In this document: one piece after another, positions 11,131-22,245 of the stretch
Layout of the letters: every line of letters starts with the position of its first letter
Numbering within the stretch: the stretch's first letter is position 1
From: Locusta migratoria
Lineage: Eukaryota; Arthropoda; Insecta; Orthoptera; Acrididae
NCBI GenBank assembly: GCA_026315105.1
Contig: CM048744.1
Location: forward strand, 351,727,168 to 351,791,167
DNA: 64,000 nucleotides
Direction: 5' to 3'
The notes under the pieces: model-generated
The model's input: the letters and a program-made list of their open reading frames with translations, nothing else
Databases searched by the model: none
What the model was told of the DNA's origin: nothing
Program-made: the position numbers and the translations under genes

Positions 11131-11521
11131 TACGGTGCCGCGGTGAAGTAGCCGAGCGCGGTTGCTCGCCGTCGGAGGTTCGAGTCCTCCCTGGGGCATG
11201 GGTTTGTGTTTTGTCAAATGTTCCAATGTTTGTATAGTCTATGGGACATAACTACGGGGTCATCAGTCCCTAAACTTACAAACTACTTATGAACTACTTA
11301 TGAACTACTTACGAACTAGGACGGCACAAATATCCATGACCGAGGGGGGATTCGAACCCCTGACCGTAGTGGTCGTGCAGACCGTGACTGAAGCACCTCA
11401 GTCCCCTCGACCACCGCGGCCGGCTGTGTGTTGTCCTTAGGTTAGTTTACCTAGGTTTGTAAGCTACGGACTGATGACCACGCAGTTTGGTCCGATAGAT
11501 TTACAAACATTTGAACATTTT
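11131..11521 (+). repeat. SINE family B, split by a SINE A
   Basis: The head (CGCGGTGAAGTAGCCGAGCG, GGAGGTTCGAGTCCTCCCTG) lies at 11133-11204. The body and tail (TGTCCTTAGGTTAGTTTACC ... GGACTGATGACCACGCAG ... ACATTTGAACATTT) resume at 11425. Flanking TTCAACT occurs at 11124-11130 and 11522-11528. It was interrupted by a later SINE A. Confidence 0.88.
11215..11424 (-). repeat. SINE family A nested in SINE B
   Basis: Complete minus-strand copy. It is flanked by a 10-bp duplication TGTGTTTTGT / TGTGTGTTGT (11205-11214, 11425-11434), within the SINE B sequence. Confidence 0.92.
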
Positions 11522-11799
11522 TTCAACTAATGGTAACTTCTTACCGTAGGTAAGGGTTTGGGCATGTTAAGTTTCACGTAATAATTTGTGGCAGACGTGC
11601 AAAAATGTAATGATATGAAAAAGATATGAATGGTCGATCTTCGAAAAACTGTTTAACAGACTAGAGAAATTAAGAGAAATGAGCTGTGAAATTAGACAAT
11701 TAGGATTAACGATTACTTGGACTGAAAATGAAGCGTAATGGCACCCAAACCTCGTGCTATACTGAATAGCAGAAATTAAATAATTATTCAGTATAAGAA

Positions 11800-11981
11800 G
11801 CATCACGGTGGAGTGGCCGAGCACTCTAATGCGCCTTGCTGCGGAGCGCGCGATTTCTTGCCGTCGGAGGTTCGAGTCCTCCCTCTGCCATGGGTGTCTA
11901 TGTTGACTAAGTAGTTTTACACCTAGGAACTAATGACTAACGTATTTAAGTCCCTTAGATTTACAAACATTTGAACATTTT
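11800..11981 (+). repeat. SINE family B
   Basis: Head with GGTGGAGTGGCCGAGCACTC and GGAGGTTCGAGTCCTCCC, tail ACAAACATTTGAACATTTT. Flanks GTATAAGAA / GTATAAGGA at 11791-11799 and 11982-11990. Confidence 0.9.
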
Positions 11982-11989
11982 GTATAAGG

Positions 11990-12593
11990 AAAGGAATCAT
12001 GAATGAAACTCAGTACACAGGTTTAAATATTAATTATGGGGGGAGGTGGTTTATATAAAGAAAGCCTACCTTATTTGCTCACACTTTCATGTTTAATATA
12101 GGTCTCGAAGAAACAGCGGCATCCTAATTCATCAAAAGCCGGAAAACGAAAGACGACAATTGCTCGCATTGAAGTACTGGTAAAAGTTGGAAGACGATAA
12201 CAAAAAAACTGGGCACAGGTTTATTTTGAAAGGAGAACGGAGTCTAAAGCGGCAAGTACCGCGTTTATCTTTGGAAAATCGCGTGTATCGCTACATCCAG
12301 GTACGAGCTTGGTTGTTTTAAAAGCAAATCCTTTTCCGCACAAATTTTGTTTCGATACATATTTTTAAAAACTGTGAATTCCATTAAGTTCTTCAAAGAC
12401 GTATTTTCAAGTACTTAATACTCTTTCTTTATTGTGAACCAAAACGTAATACAGTTTTAGCCTTTAAAGAAAGCTTTCAATAAATAATCACATCGTCGTT
12501 TCATTAGGGAATCTTCCTCAGATGCTGAAGGCTTTAACTTTTTAAAGTTGTCATAACAATTAGTAATTCTTGAAAAACGAGGATCTATCTGTA
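11990..12593. other. Unassigned AT-rich stretch
   Basis: No gene or repeat family is recognised between the SINE and the Helitron-like element. Confidence 0.4.
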
Positions 12594-12872
12594 TCTATAA
12601 ATGTGAATGTCTGTTCGGTGTACGCTTATCACGTCTGAACGACAGTTACTAATTTATACCTGAGAAAGGTTTTAGGCACGGTTTTATAGCGATCTGATAG
12701 ATATTTAGCAATTTAAAGAATATAACGCGAAATGCGGAACAATAATTACTCTTTGAAAATTATATTTACTCTTTGAAAATGGTTTTATTGGTTGCATTGT
12801 TGCTTGAGGGTTGATAATGATAAAAGGGTGGATTATATTGGGATGGAAAGTTATCGGTGTATATAAAATTCT

Positions 12873-12916
<44 letters not shown>

Positions 12917-13575
12917 ATATTTCGCTCTGCGGTGAAAACTACAGAAAGCAAACGAATGGCATGTGTGTAATTGTTGTCCGAAGTTTCCCATTGTACACCA
13001 TAGCAGTTCCATGACAATAGCTATAAGGGGGTGGAAGATATGGTGGTTGAAAGTCGTCAAATTATAAAAAATATTCGGACTGAAGGCCAGCGATGACGTT
13101 TGCGACTCTATAGCAAGGAGGTTACATACAGGGAAACGTGATGCCACCACAGACCATATCTTTGGTCTATGCATGCTACAATATCTTCAGCTCTTTCTCT
13201 GTAAGGATAAGCATACGAATAAGGAAATATAAGAATAAATAAATAAAGCAGTAAAAAGTAATGTCTTTTAATACATCTCTGTAAAAAAATCTATTTGACG
13301 TTTCGTGCATTAAATCAAGTGATTGATCTGTGATATGATTACAATCATTATTGTTGAATTTCGTGATTGGATTCTTCGAAAGGAGTGCATTTTTACATGT
13401 GATTTGATATACACTATTTACTTTCCTGATACTGTTGATTAAAAATCTTTGTTTCTAAAGATGGTATTGTATTTCATTTCAGCCTTCAAAACCAAAACCT
13501 CATAGCACATTACTGAATGATAGTTTATCTATCATAATCAACCAACACGCGAGCGGAGCCGCGGGTTTAAGCTAG
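12594..13575 (+). mobile_element. Helitron-like non-autonomous element, copy 1
   Basis: Starts TCTATAAATGTGAATGTC after a host A and ends in CTAG followed by a host T. This is the A^T insertion pattern of Helitrons, with no target duplication. About 15 bases before the end lies a hairpin, ACGCGAGCGGAGCCGCGGGT. Two relatives share the interior and both ends in opposite orientation (40251-41109 and 42844-43948). No Rep/helicase coding is present. A (GT)n run (12875-12915) lies inside. Confidence 0.72.
12875..12915. repeat. (GT)n microsatellite
   Basis: About 20 GT units inside the Helitron-like element. The homologous place in the other copies holds short (AC)n in inverted orientation, so the repeat was seeded by the element. 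Confidence 0.95.
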
Positions 13576-14599
13576 TTTTAACTAATAGTTTTGCACTAAA
13601 AAACTGCCATTGGGTGTAACTTAAAAACATCAGTTCCTAATGATCTTAATGTTAAAACGTTAACCTGTAGCCATTGTATTTTACATAAAGAAGCAATAGA
13701 AGTTACTTTTCTTTATTGAGTGGAAATTAATATACACAAGAACGTCGTTATCGTAAACAGGTGAGACTGAATGTAATCTGGTTTATCGAATATACAGATA
13801 ACCGGGAAAACTTGAGTCATTTACTTTGGAAGCCAGCGTCTTACTGGATAGCACTCGATTAAAAGAAAGTCCAGATTAGTCAGCATTATGAATCTAGAGG
13901 GGGATTAAGCTTTTGGAGGAAATAATTTCTTCAAATTCTTTACTGACGTTTTCTGCATCCACTGTATCCCCCGAAAAAGTTTCACCCGTCACTAAGAGCT
14001 GCCGTATTCCATGACGTGATTTCCATCTTTACAACGCACCTTGGCAGGCAGTGAAGTTAGGATCACTTTGGGGTAGCTGGCTGTTTCACTTTAGCGCCTT
14101 CTCCTGCACCGTAGGACCAAATACTGGAACTGGCTGCTCTTCTTCACTGAAACATACGAATAATGTTTCATTTATTGCTTATATTATTGTACCGCGATTC
14201 TGCAAATTATTTTTAGTCATAATTTTAAAGCAGACGTCTACAATCTCTTTTCAGTTCTTCTTGCAGTCTGATACACTTGATATCCCATCACTGTATTGTG
14301 CGGCTACGTTTTTCAGCAGTTCTCTTTTGTCTATTCTGTTTACTGGTTTTAACTTATTGTCACTCGAAACAACCGATTTATTCCTCTTCGTAGCCACTTC
14401 TCTCACTACACTAAAGCAACATACTGGTATTGTAAGCAACACATAGATGATCTGCTGAAACGTTTGAGTTCAGCAACTTACGCGATTGAGGTTATTGCAA
14501 ATTTTGGTGATAGACATCTCAGTAAATTGGCTTACTGTCTGTTTTCATTCACTACTTTCGTATGACATCATATATTTCGTCAATATATGTTATTAGTAA
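13576..14599. other. Unassigned stretch
   Basis: A 131-codon frame (14051-14446, plus) and a 63-codon frame on the other strand (14442-14251) overlap. Neither shows a domain I can name. The minus frame is lysine-rich and could be a relic of a mobile-element protein, but this is not supported. Confidence 0.35.
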
Positions 14600-15005
14600 C
14601 TCAACCAAATTTAGTTGTAATAGCAGTGTGCATGGCTGCAGCGATGGAAGCATGGATGATCTAAACTATTCAAGGTTAAATCTAAATCTGGCGCAGGGGG
14701 GGGGGGTTGAATTCTGCTGCCACAGAAGTCTTTGGGCACTTACCAAATGAAATAATATCGGATGTCTGACAGACAGACAGCATTTAACAACAAACTGAAA
14801 GAAAATCTACATGTCAGCTCCTTCTACTCATTAGATTAATTTTTACACAGAAATTAGTAATTTTACAAAATAAATAAATAAAAACAAAAAATGTTTGTCA
14901 AGTAATCTTTTCTTTCACTAAACTGACATGATCCACATGTTTAAGAAAACACGTATTCATGATCCTTGGAACAAGTATCAATTTACTCTAGGGAACAGAT
15001 CAGCA
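14600..15005 (+). mobile_element. LINE 3' fragment (CR1/Jockey-like C-terminus)
   Basis: It matches 61985-62395 over the coding end and the noncoding tail (AGTGTGCAT ... GATGATCTAAACTATTCAAG ... ACTAAACTGACATGATCCAC ... GGAACAAGTATCAAT). The coding part carries the SRLNLxLAQ and FGHLPxxI pattern seen at the C-terminus of several CR1/Jockey-type LINEs, but a G10 run and frameshifts break it. 5'-truncated copy. Confidence 0.72.
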
Positions 15006-15037
15006 ATGACAGTAGTACATGTAATTAAAAAAAAGTT

Positions 15038-15215
15038 AAAATGTTGCAATTCCATGGGACTTAACTGCATGGGTATTAGTCCCTAGCTTACAAACTACTT
15101 AAAGTAAATTAAACTAACCTAGGACAACACACACATCCATGCTCGAAAGCGGATTCGAACCTCCGACCCAGGAGGCCGCGTGGCGCTCCAGACCGCTCGG
15201 CTACTCCCGCACGGC
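15038..15215 (-). repeat. SINE family B
   Basis: Minus-strand copy with CGGAGGTTCGAATCCGC B box and CCATGGATGTGTGTGTTGTC body. Flanks TGTAATTAAA / TGTAACTGAAA suggest an imperfect target duplication. Confidence 0.82.
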
Positions 15216-16556
15216 TGTAACTGAAAGCGTACCGGCGATCTCTTTGCTTTCTGCGGTGCTAAGATAATAACAGTAAATAACGGGCACCGTACTTCAGTAA
15301 TAACTGTACACCACAGATTTTCGCGAAATTGGAAAAAAAGATCCAGATATATAAAAAATCTAGATTATTTGGAGCGCTCGATAAACAAAGTAGTTGTGCA
15401 ATGAAAAAGGTATTTTACCTAGATATTTTAAAAGTCACCCGGCGACCCACCTGAAGAGATTCTGAGACCCTCGTTTTTGGAAACCACTGGTCTGTCCGTT
15501 CACCGAGAGCTGGGACGAAACGTAAACAGTGTCACCTGAGCGAGTACGATCGTTTCCAGAGAAAGCATTCGGTGTTCACTTGATACGAAGGGGTGTACAA
15601 AATCCTTGGCGCACGCTTTGCAGCTGGTAGCGTCGGCTGGCTGCCGAGCTGACGTCATACCGGACGCTGAGAAACCTGAGCAACGAAATAAAGCACGACA
15701 TGAAAGATTCAAAGCCAGTTACAATAATGTTAAATGTACGATAAAACTAAGTTCATTCTGTCAAAACAGATTTTTTTTTCTTACAGTTTGCTAACAAAAC
15801 GCTCCATTCCTATACATTTTTTAATAACATTACCAGTAATAAAACTGTCACACGAACTGCTTTCATTGAGGTTTATACCAAACCGCTCCGCTCTCTCTCC
15901 TCTACAATTTCCACATTTGACATTCAACTAAAGTACAACACGGAGGACGCACTTGTTCCAAACTTCTACAGTCACTGTTTTTACTGCTTCATCTAGCAGT
16001 TCTTTAACTTCCAGCATTCTGCCCCACACTTACTCGATGGCGTTTAATTCACAGCGGTACGGAGGAATTCTAAGAACAGTGCTCCCTGCAATCTTCACTA
16101 TTTCATGTATCGCGTATTCGTTGTGCGCTGTTCTGTAATTTTGAAATATATCTAAAAGTTATTTTTTCAGCATACCGTCTTCAAAATCGAGGTTTTTAGA
16201 TTTTAGCCACTCTGATATTTCGTGCTTATTGGAATTCGCACTGGGAACTTTTTCTACGATAATGGTACGGCGCTTTATCAACAACAATAACTGCAAGCCG
16301 AACCACTTCTCGAAGGTTCAGCTAGTCTTTCAAGCGTCTTTAAAGATGAACTTAAAGATCTCCTGAAATCGCCGCTGTACAGCACGCACTAACTCGCTCA
16401 CACCTGCAGTGCAGACGGCCACGCTGACTGCGCCCCTGCCTTGTACACCCCTCGCCGGCAGCGCTGTGGTCACGCGCCTTGCTGTGTTTACAGTACCTCT
16501 CTCGTTTCGGTGAATGGAGTCCAGACATTTCGGTATGGCGACACTTTAAGACTGTG
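15216..16556. other. Unassigned stretch
   Basis: No recognised gene or repeat. The small frames at 15500-16138 have no identifiable domains. Confidence 0.4.
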
Positions 16557-16561
16557 GTCCA

Positions 16562-17024
16562 ATTTGTGTCCCAGCCTCGTCGCCGCTTTTGTGTCTCGTT
16601 CCGTTGTAGGTGTCGGTGGCCGAGTGGAATGAGACTGACACAGAAATAAAGATAGCACGCTGGTGCAGGTACGGAGGGGAGCAGCCAGAACTAGAAACAC
16701 TAAATTAGAATGAGATATATAATGCACAGAATTTATACAATACTTAACTTTTACATAGTACTGCAGAATGTTGATACATAGTTGAGGTAGAGTCCTGCCT
16801 AGTGCCTAACTGATAGCTAAGTCTTCACTGGTGCCTATCGGATTCCGAAGTCTTTACTGGTTCCTAACTCAGTCCCAAGTGAACGATGTCGTTCAGTGGG
16901 AGCCACGAGCGGAGTTGCAGCAGAGGGCGCTCGTGGCTGTCGTCGTGAGAACGCCGCGCCGTGCGTGCATGGCGGCGCGCGGCGAAAGTAGGTGGCGCGC
17001 ACTTTGTACTTGTGCGACACCACA
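16562..17024 (-). mobile_element. Solo LTR, copy 1
   Basis: 463 bp, starting TGTGGTGTCGCACAAG on the minus strand and ending GGGACACAAAT. It is flanked by a perfect 5-bp duplication GTCCA (16557-16561, 17025-17029). A homologous copy with its own flanks lies at 27627-28109 in the same orientation. The length, TG start and 5-bp duplication fit an LTR retrotransposon of unknown clade. No internal coding region remains, so it is a recombined solo LTR. Confidence 0.72.
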
Positions 17025-17239
17025 GTCCACTTAACGCCAACCAAAGATGTGGAGACAGTTCAGCGTTGCGTACGCAATGCGTCCAAGCAACCACTACGAA
17101 AACAAACGGGTATACTTCAAAAGGTGCGGTGAAGGTTTCACTGCCATGAATGAACGCCACGTGGAACACCTCCAGTAAACATGTGTTCATGTCAGAAATT
17201 ATGCGTTTCCGGTCGTAGGTTTATTGGAACTAGTATTGC

Positions 17240-17640
17240 CTGTGGTCGAAAATCGACCAATTCTGTTTACAATGGTCACTGGGGGTAAAATTTTGCGTAT
17301 CGTGTCGGCGGCCTCGCGTGATTACGTTGGCAACAACAACACGTTAGTAAATCTTTGCCCATTTGTTCGAACCACATAGAATGACTCGATTAGTGTATCG
17401 TACAGACCATGAAGTATACAATGCTGCTCCTGCTTTATGGTTGACAGGTTCTTGTATGTACCCTCGTCCGCTTAACAAAAATAATTGCCCTCGTAAAGCG
17501 AAGATTCCATGAGAAAACATCAGCGTTGTCAAGCGATTGGCTAAAATGAAGACCCAAGATTCTCACTATTCAGCATCTGTTGCCAATATTATCATAGGAG
17601 GCCGCTGGGATATTTGGTAAAATTTAACCGGCACTTGGAG
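17240..17640 (-). repeat. Unclassified interspersed repeat
   Basis: The stretch with GGTTGACAGGTTCTTGTATG and CCTCGTAAAGCGAAGATTCC recurs in reverse orientation at about 51590-51870 and 52260-52600, and partly at 58985-59110. All copies include TAAATTTTAC-like ends. No coding capacity is seen. Confidence 0.6.
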
Positions 17641-17861
17641 GTATGAAACGGTATCTTTTACATGTTAAGGAAAATGCCTGACAATAACAACAAATAAAAA
17701 TGGAAGTATATACTTCTCATGCCATTTTCGAATTACATAACTTTCATTAGCCTAATATTTGAAATCGAACTACAATTTCTGTGTTCGTATATTTATACAA
17801 CGCCAAGAAATAATGTTATTTCGACACTGAGATATTCAGAATTCCAGAGCTGACAACATGA

Positions 17862-18001
17862 CGACTTCGTAGTTCCACCCGTGCACCGCTACATGCATCT
17901 CCCAGCGCATGATCATTTATATCGCCGTTCTCGACTTCGTAGTTCCACCCGAGCACCGCTAGATGCCTCTCCCGGCGCATCATCCTCTATATCGGCCTTC
18001 A
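17862..18001 (+). repeat. Two 70-bp tandem repeats
   Basis: CGACTTCGTAGTTCCACCCG starts at 17862 and again at 17932 with a 70-bp period and several substitutions between units. The array belongs to the target sequence that was duplicated around the LINE, so it reappears at 23928-24057. Confidence 0.85.
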
Positions 18002-18218
18002 TATGAAAACATCCATTACCTTTAACCACTCTTAATCGCTGCGAAAATGAAGCATTTGAAAGGCACAAGAAAGTGAATGTTCAAATGTTTGTAAATCTAT
18101 CGGAAACTACTTAAACCTAGGTAAACTAACCTAAGGATAACACACACACCCATGCCCCAGGAAGGACTCGAACCTCCACGGCGAGCAACCGCGCGCTCCG
18201 CAGCGAGACGCTTTAGAC

Positions 18219-18223
<5 letters not shown>
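17872..18223 (+). repeat. Left copy of ~350-bp direct duplication flanking the LINE
   Basis: Matches 23928-24279 over 352 bp without indels. I count two differences (one base near 18116 and one at 18219). It begins within the 70-bp repeat and ends inside a SINE B, directly at the LINE poly(A) tail (T-run on this strand). Confidence 0.9.
18077..18218 (-). repeat. SINE B truncated by LINE insertion
   Basis: Same SINE copy as 24133-24296, present twice because of the flanking duplication. Here its 5' head is cut off by the LINE tail. Confidence 0.88.
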
Positions 18224-18249
<26 letters not shown>

Positions 18250-18709
18250 CGGGTCTCCTTCCTCCCCTTCAACCCGTCCTTGCACTCGCCAAATGTGGCC
18301 TTCTCGGCCTGGCTTCTCCGCCATAAAATGAATGGTTCTTCTGTGTTGTTCCTTGTGAATGAAATGTGAGAGTATAATATCAAATAAATAAAAATAAACT
18401 TCTTCTTCCTGAGGAGGAATACGAGCTGACGACTGCAAAATGTAAAAGAAAAGTCCCTTCTCCTGGGATTAATATTAACTTTAATGATAAAAGTAGAGAA
18501 AAAAAACGAAAACATCCTTTTGTGACAAATTTGAAATCTGAATCACTGATTTAACTTCTGCGAAGTGCATGCCTTTTCAGGGTTCTGTTGAGGCCTTCAC
18601 GGCTACCGTAGCGGCCACGGGGCCCACGAAGTCCCCACCGTACTTCACCCTCAACAGCAGTCCCCTACTTCAGCATGCGACTGCGATTCATTCTTCTTTT
18701 AATACATAA

Positions 18710-21700
18710 TTATCCTACACCCTGCTTTTCAAACAAAATTTGTAACATATTCCCAAAATTCTTTTTATTATCCTTATTTCGGTAAATATTGTAATACTCG
18801 TGAAGTATATATTCTTTGTAATTTTGCACATTGTCATTACCTTTGTTAGCGATTACGTAGTGACAAAAATTGCCAATAATCCAGTGGATGGTGTTGTTCT
18901 TTTGTCGAGGAAAAAACATTTCTTCTGGAAAAAAGACGTAATCCAAATTGATTTCTCTACCATCACTTCTCTTTAGGAAAGATATCTGTTTAATAAGTTC
19001 CTTCCATATTTCGGTATTCCCCATGCAAAGGAATCGATGGTCTAAAGTGTCCGTTCTGTGACATTTTAAACATTGGTTTGTGTCACTGAGGCCAATGGCA
19101 TATAATTTTTCATTTGTACTTACTATGTTGTTAATTACTCTATACCAAGCCACTTGTGTGTCTGAGGAGAGTACTTTGTTACTTATATTTTTCCAAATAA
19201 TTTTCCAATTTCTGTTTGGAAACCTGGCCTCCATCTTATTTTTATGGTCCTGTGATCTTAGTCTGTGCATCATATACTGATAGTTCCTCTTGGTCTTGTC
19301 CGGTAAAATGCAACTCATATAACTGAGCTCCAAGTAATAACTACGTATATGTTTCAATTTGTAATTAATTGAATTTATATTAATTGGTGGCTGCAGACTG
19401 TCAGGTTTAAAAAGGTTGAATAACTGTGCTGTAATACCTTCAGGCTGGCTTTCAATTAGCTGTAAGGATCTCTTAACAAATAAAACTGTCGATTTTTTCT
19501 GAATATCAGTAAGTCCTAGTCCTCCTTCTTCCGGTTTTAACGTTGCTGTCCATGCTGAAACCCTAAAAATCGCTCCATGTCAAAGATATCGGCAAACTGT
19601 CGACATAATAGCTTTTGCTATTTCCTTTGGTAAGGGTAAAATTTGCCCTACATATATAGCTTTCGAGAGGACGACGCAGTTGATGAGTCTAACTTTTTGC
19701 TTGATGTTCAGCTCCCTCATATGATTTAGTATGACTGTACCACGAATCCTATCTAAAATCTTCTTCCAGTTGAACGCTATCATTCGCAGAGGGCAGCTGC
19801 AGAGAATAAGCCCGAGGGCTGTGTGCTGTTCGACGCGCTGCGCCCAATTAATCTGGGGGTTCGTGAGACCATTTAAATTAAGGAATGCACTCTTGGCGCC
19901 GTTGATTTGTGCTCCCGACGCGTTGCAATAGAGCTGTACGATGTCTGTTAATTTCGCCAAGTCAGTCTGGCTCCTGACGATCACACCAACGTCATCAGCA
20001 TAAGCGTTGGTTACATATTTCACTCCTGATAGTGAAATACCTGTGAGAGCATCCGTCAACCTTCTTAATAGTGGTTCCAGTGCTGCTACGTACAGGATCA
20101 TCGAAAGTGGACTTCCTTGAGGGACGCCACTGCTAATTGATATGTCCTTAGTATAATGCCCGTTTATAGTAATCTTTGTTTTTATACCTTCTAACATATT
20201 CCTTAAAATTCGGACATTGCAGTCGTTAAGTCCCATGTAAGTCAAGGTTGATAAAAGGTATCCGTGATTCACGTTGTCAAAGGCTTTTGCAAAATCGATA
20301 AAAGCAAGTCCTCCGTGTTCTACCGTGTTGGAAAAAATCGATACAATGTCCCTGTATTCACTGACGGTCTTTAATATATTGCGCCCTGGGAAACACGTCT
20401 GATGGCCGCCAATAATTTTTTCGAGAGCAGAACGTAACCTCTCTTTGATGACCCTCGCTACGATTTTATAATCGGAATTCATCAGTGTAATTGGTCGTAA
20501 TTTAAGTATATCTTTCGTTTCCATATTCCTACCTTTCGGAAGGAGCACCGTAATACTCTGTTTAAAGTCTATGGGGACTGCCACCCCAAGTAGTGTTTCA
20601 TTGACAATTTCAGTAAATTTACTTCCTATTATGTTCCAGTAAGTAGTATAAAATTCAATGGGCAATCCGTCTGGGCCTGGCGATTTTTTAGGGGGCGAGG
20701 ACTTTAAAATATCTAAAACTTCCTCTTCTGTTATGGCTCTTTGTATATCACGGTTATCTTCATCAGTGATGGTGTCCTGTAATCCAGAATCTGATAAAAA
20801 CTCCGTTATAACTATTTCCTCTATGGGTCTATTACCATAGAGGTTAGTAAAATAACTGAAGGCCGCATGTAGAATGTCTTTTTGATTCGTTAGGACACTG
20901 TTATCCTCTGCCCGAAGACTCTCTATAAAACTTTTGCGTCGAAAGTTTGCATGGCGTATAAGGTGATAGAGCGAGGCAGTTTCTTCTTCCACAACAGTTT
21001 GAGTGTGTGATTTGATTTTTAGGCCGTCTAGCTGTGACTTCTTAATTTTTATGAGCTGAGCCTTTATCCTGTTAATTTCCATTATGTTTTCTTGATTCAT
21101 TGGTTGTTCGTAAAGATCCCGGAGACAAGTGTAATAGAATTCTACTGTGTGTCTCAACCATCTCGCTCTCTCCTTACCGTATGCTATCAACGTGGCTCTA
21201 AGTTTCTTCTTTGCTTCCGTGGTCCACCACTCAATGTTCGATCTGTATTTGTGGCGACGTCGTAAAGCAGTCTGCCACGCCTCGTTGATTGTGTCAGCAA
21301 TGGCTGTATCTGACAACATGTTGATATTCAGTTTCCACAGCTGCCGACCCCAATATGTTTTTTGTTTCTCTAACCGAACACTGCATCTTACGGCTAGGTG
21401 GTCAGAGAAGGCGGTCGGTATGACTTCAATTGCTGACACTTTATTTTCCAGGTTCGAAGAAACATAGAACCTATCAATTCTACTTTGTGACCTACTTATG
21501 ATATAAGTATATCTGACTAGGGTGGGATATTTAATTTCCCATGCATCTTTCCAGCGTAGGTGAGTAACAAGAGCCTCGAGTTCCCTGGATTTATTGAAGT
21601 TTGGTCTCTGGTCCTTTTCGTGTAAAACACAGTTCCAATCGCCCCCTAGTAAAACTGTTGCAGGATTGTCTTTAAGTAATGTTAAAATATCACTCTTAAA

Positions 21701-22120
21701 AAACTTAGCTCTGTCCGCCCTCGCATTATTCCCCGATGGTGCATAAACGTTGAGAAAAGTGGTGTTATGAAGTTTACACCGAATGCCCCTTCCTGAGTCT
21801 AAAAGACTGACATCTTTTATTTCAATTCCCTCCCTGACTAGGATAGCCGTCCCACAATGGAGTTCATGAGCTATGTTTAAAATTTCCCTAAAACCAGCCA
21901 CATTGATGTTCGGTATTTGCACTTCTTGCAATAAGGCAATATCAGTGTCTGATTGGTACAGAAATTCTTTAAGAGCAGCTACCTTAACATTACTTTGAAT
22001 TCTATTTATGTTTAAAGTAGTGACATTATACGTTTGCTTCATTAGTAGACGTGGCAAATTACGAATGTGAAAATTATTGAAGGGATAATATAATTCTGTC
22101 TTTGCTATTCTTTCTATCAT
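18710..22120 (-). pseudogene. LINE ORF2: endonuclease-reverse transcriptase, one nonsense codon
   Basis: ATG at 22120. Residues 31-250 are an APE-type endonuclease: TTLNINRI (Asn39), LLQEVQI (Glu66), GGDWNC, SRIDRFYVS and FSDHLAVRC. The RT domain follows with SPGPDGLPIEFY, FIDFAKAFDNVNHGYLL, SSGVPQGSPLSMILY and AYADDVGV at about residues 706-713. The frame meets TGA at 19580-19582 (after residue 846) and then continues open in the same phase (HGAIFRVSAWTATL) to TAA/TAG near 18710. Total length is about 1,136 codons. The last part has a CLKCHRTDTLDHRFLC zinc-knuckle-like motif. The protein would nick target DNA and copy the element RNA. A single TGA is probably recent decay; a polymorphism or sequencing error is possible. 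Confidence 0.92.
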
Positions 22121-22245
22121 TTCTCTTCAACTTACAAAATCGTGACATATCTCCACTCTGACTAATAATGAGAATAATAAGAATAATGAATAAAAGGTAC
22201 GTATGGATCGGTTCATTGTCAGTATCATCTTTAGCAATAGCAAGC

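Noticed and set aside
18097..18515. Lysine-rich ORFs at 18097-18515 (minus)
   Set aside because: The poly-Lys run is the LINE poly(A) tail read as codons; the frames cross the element boundary.
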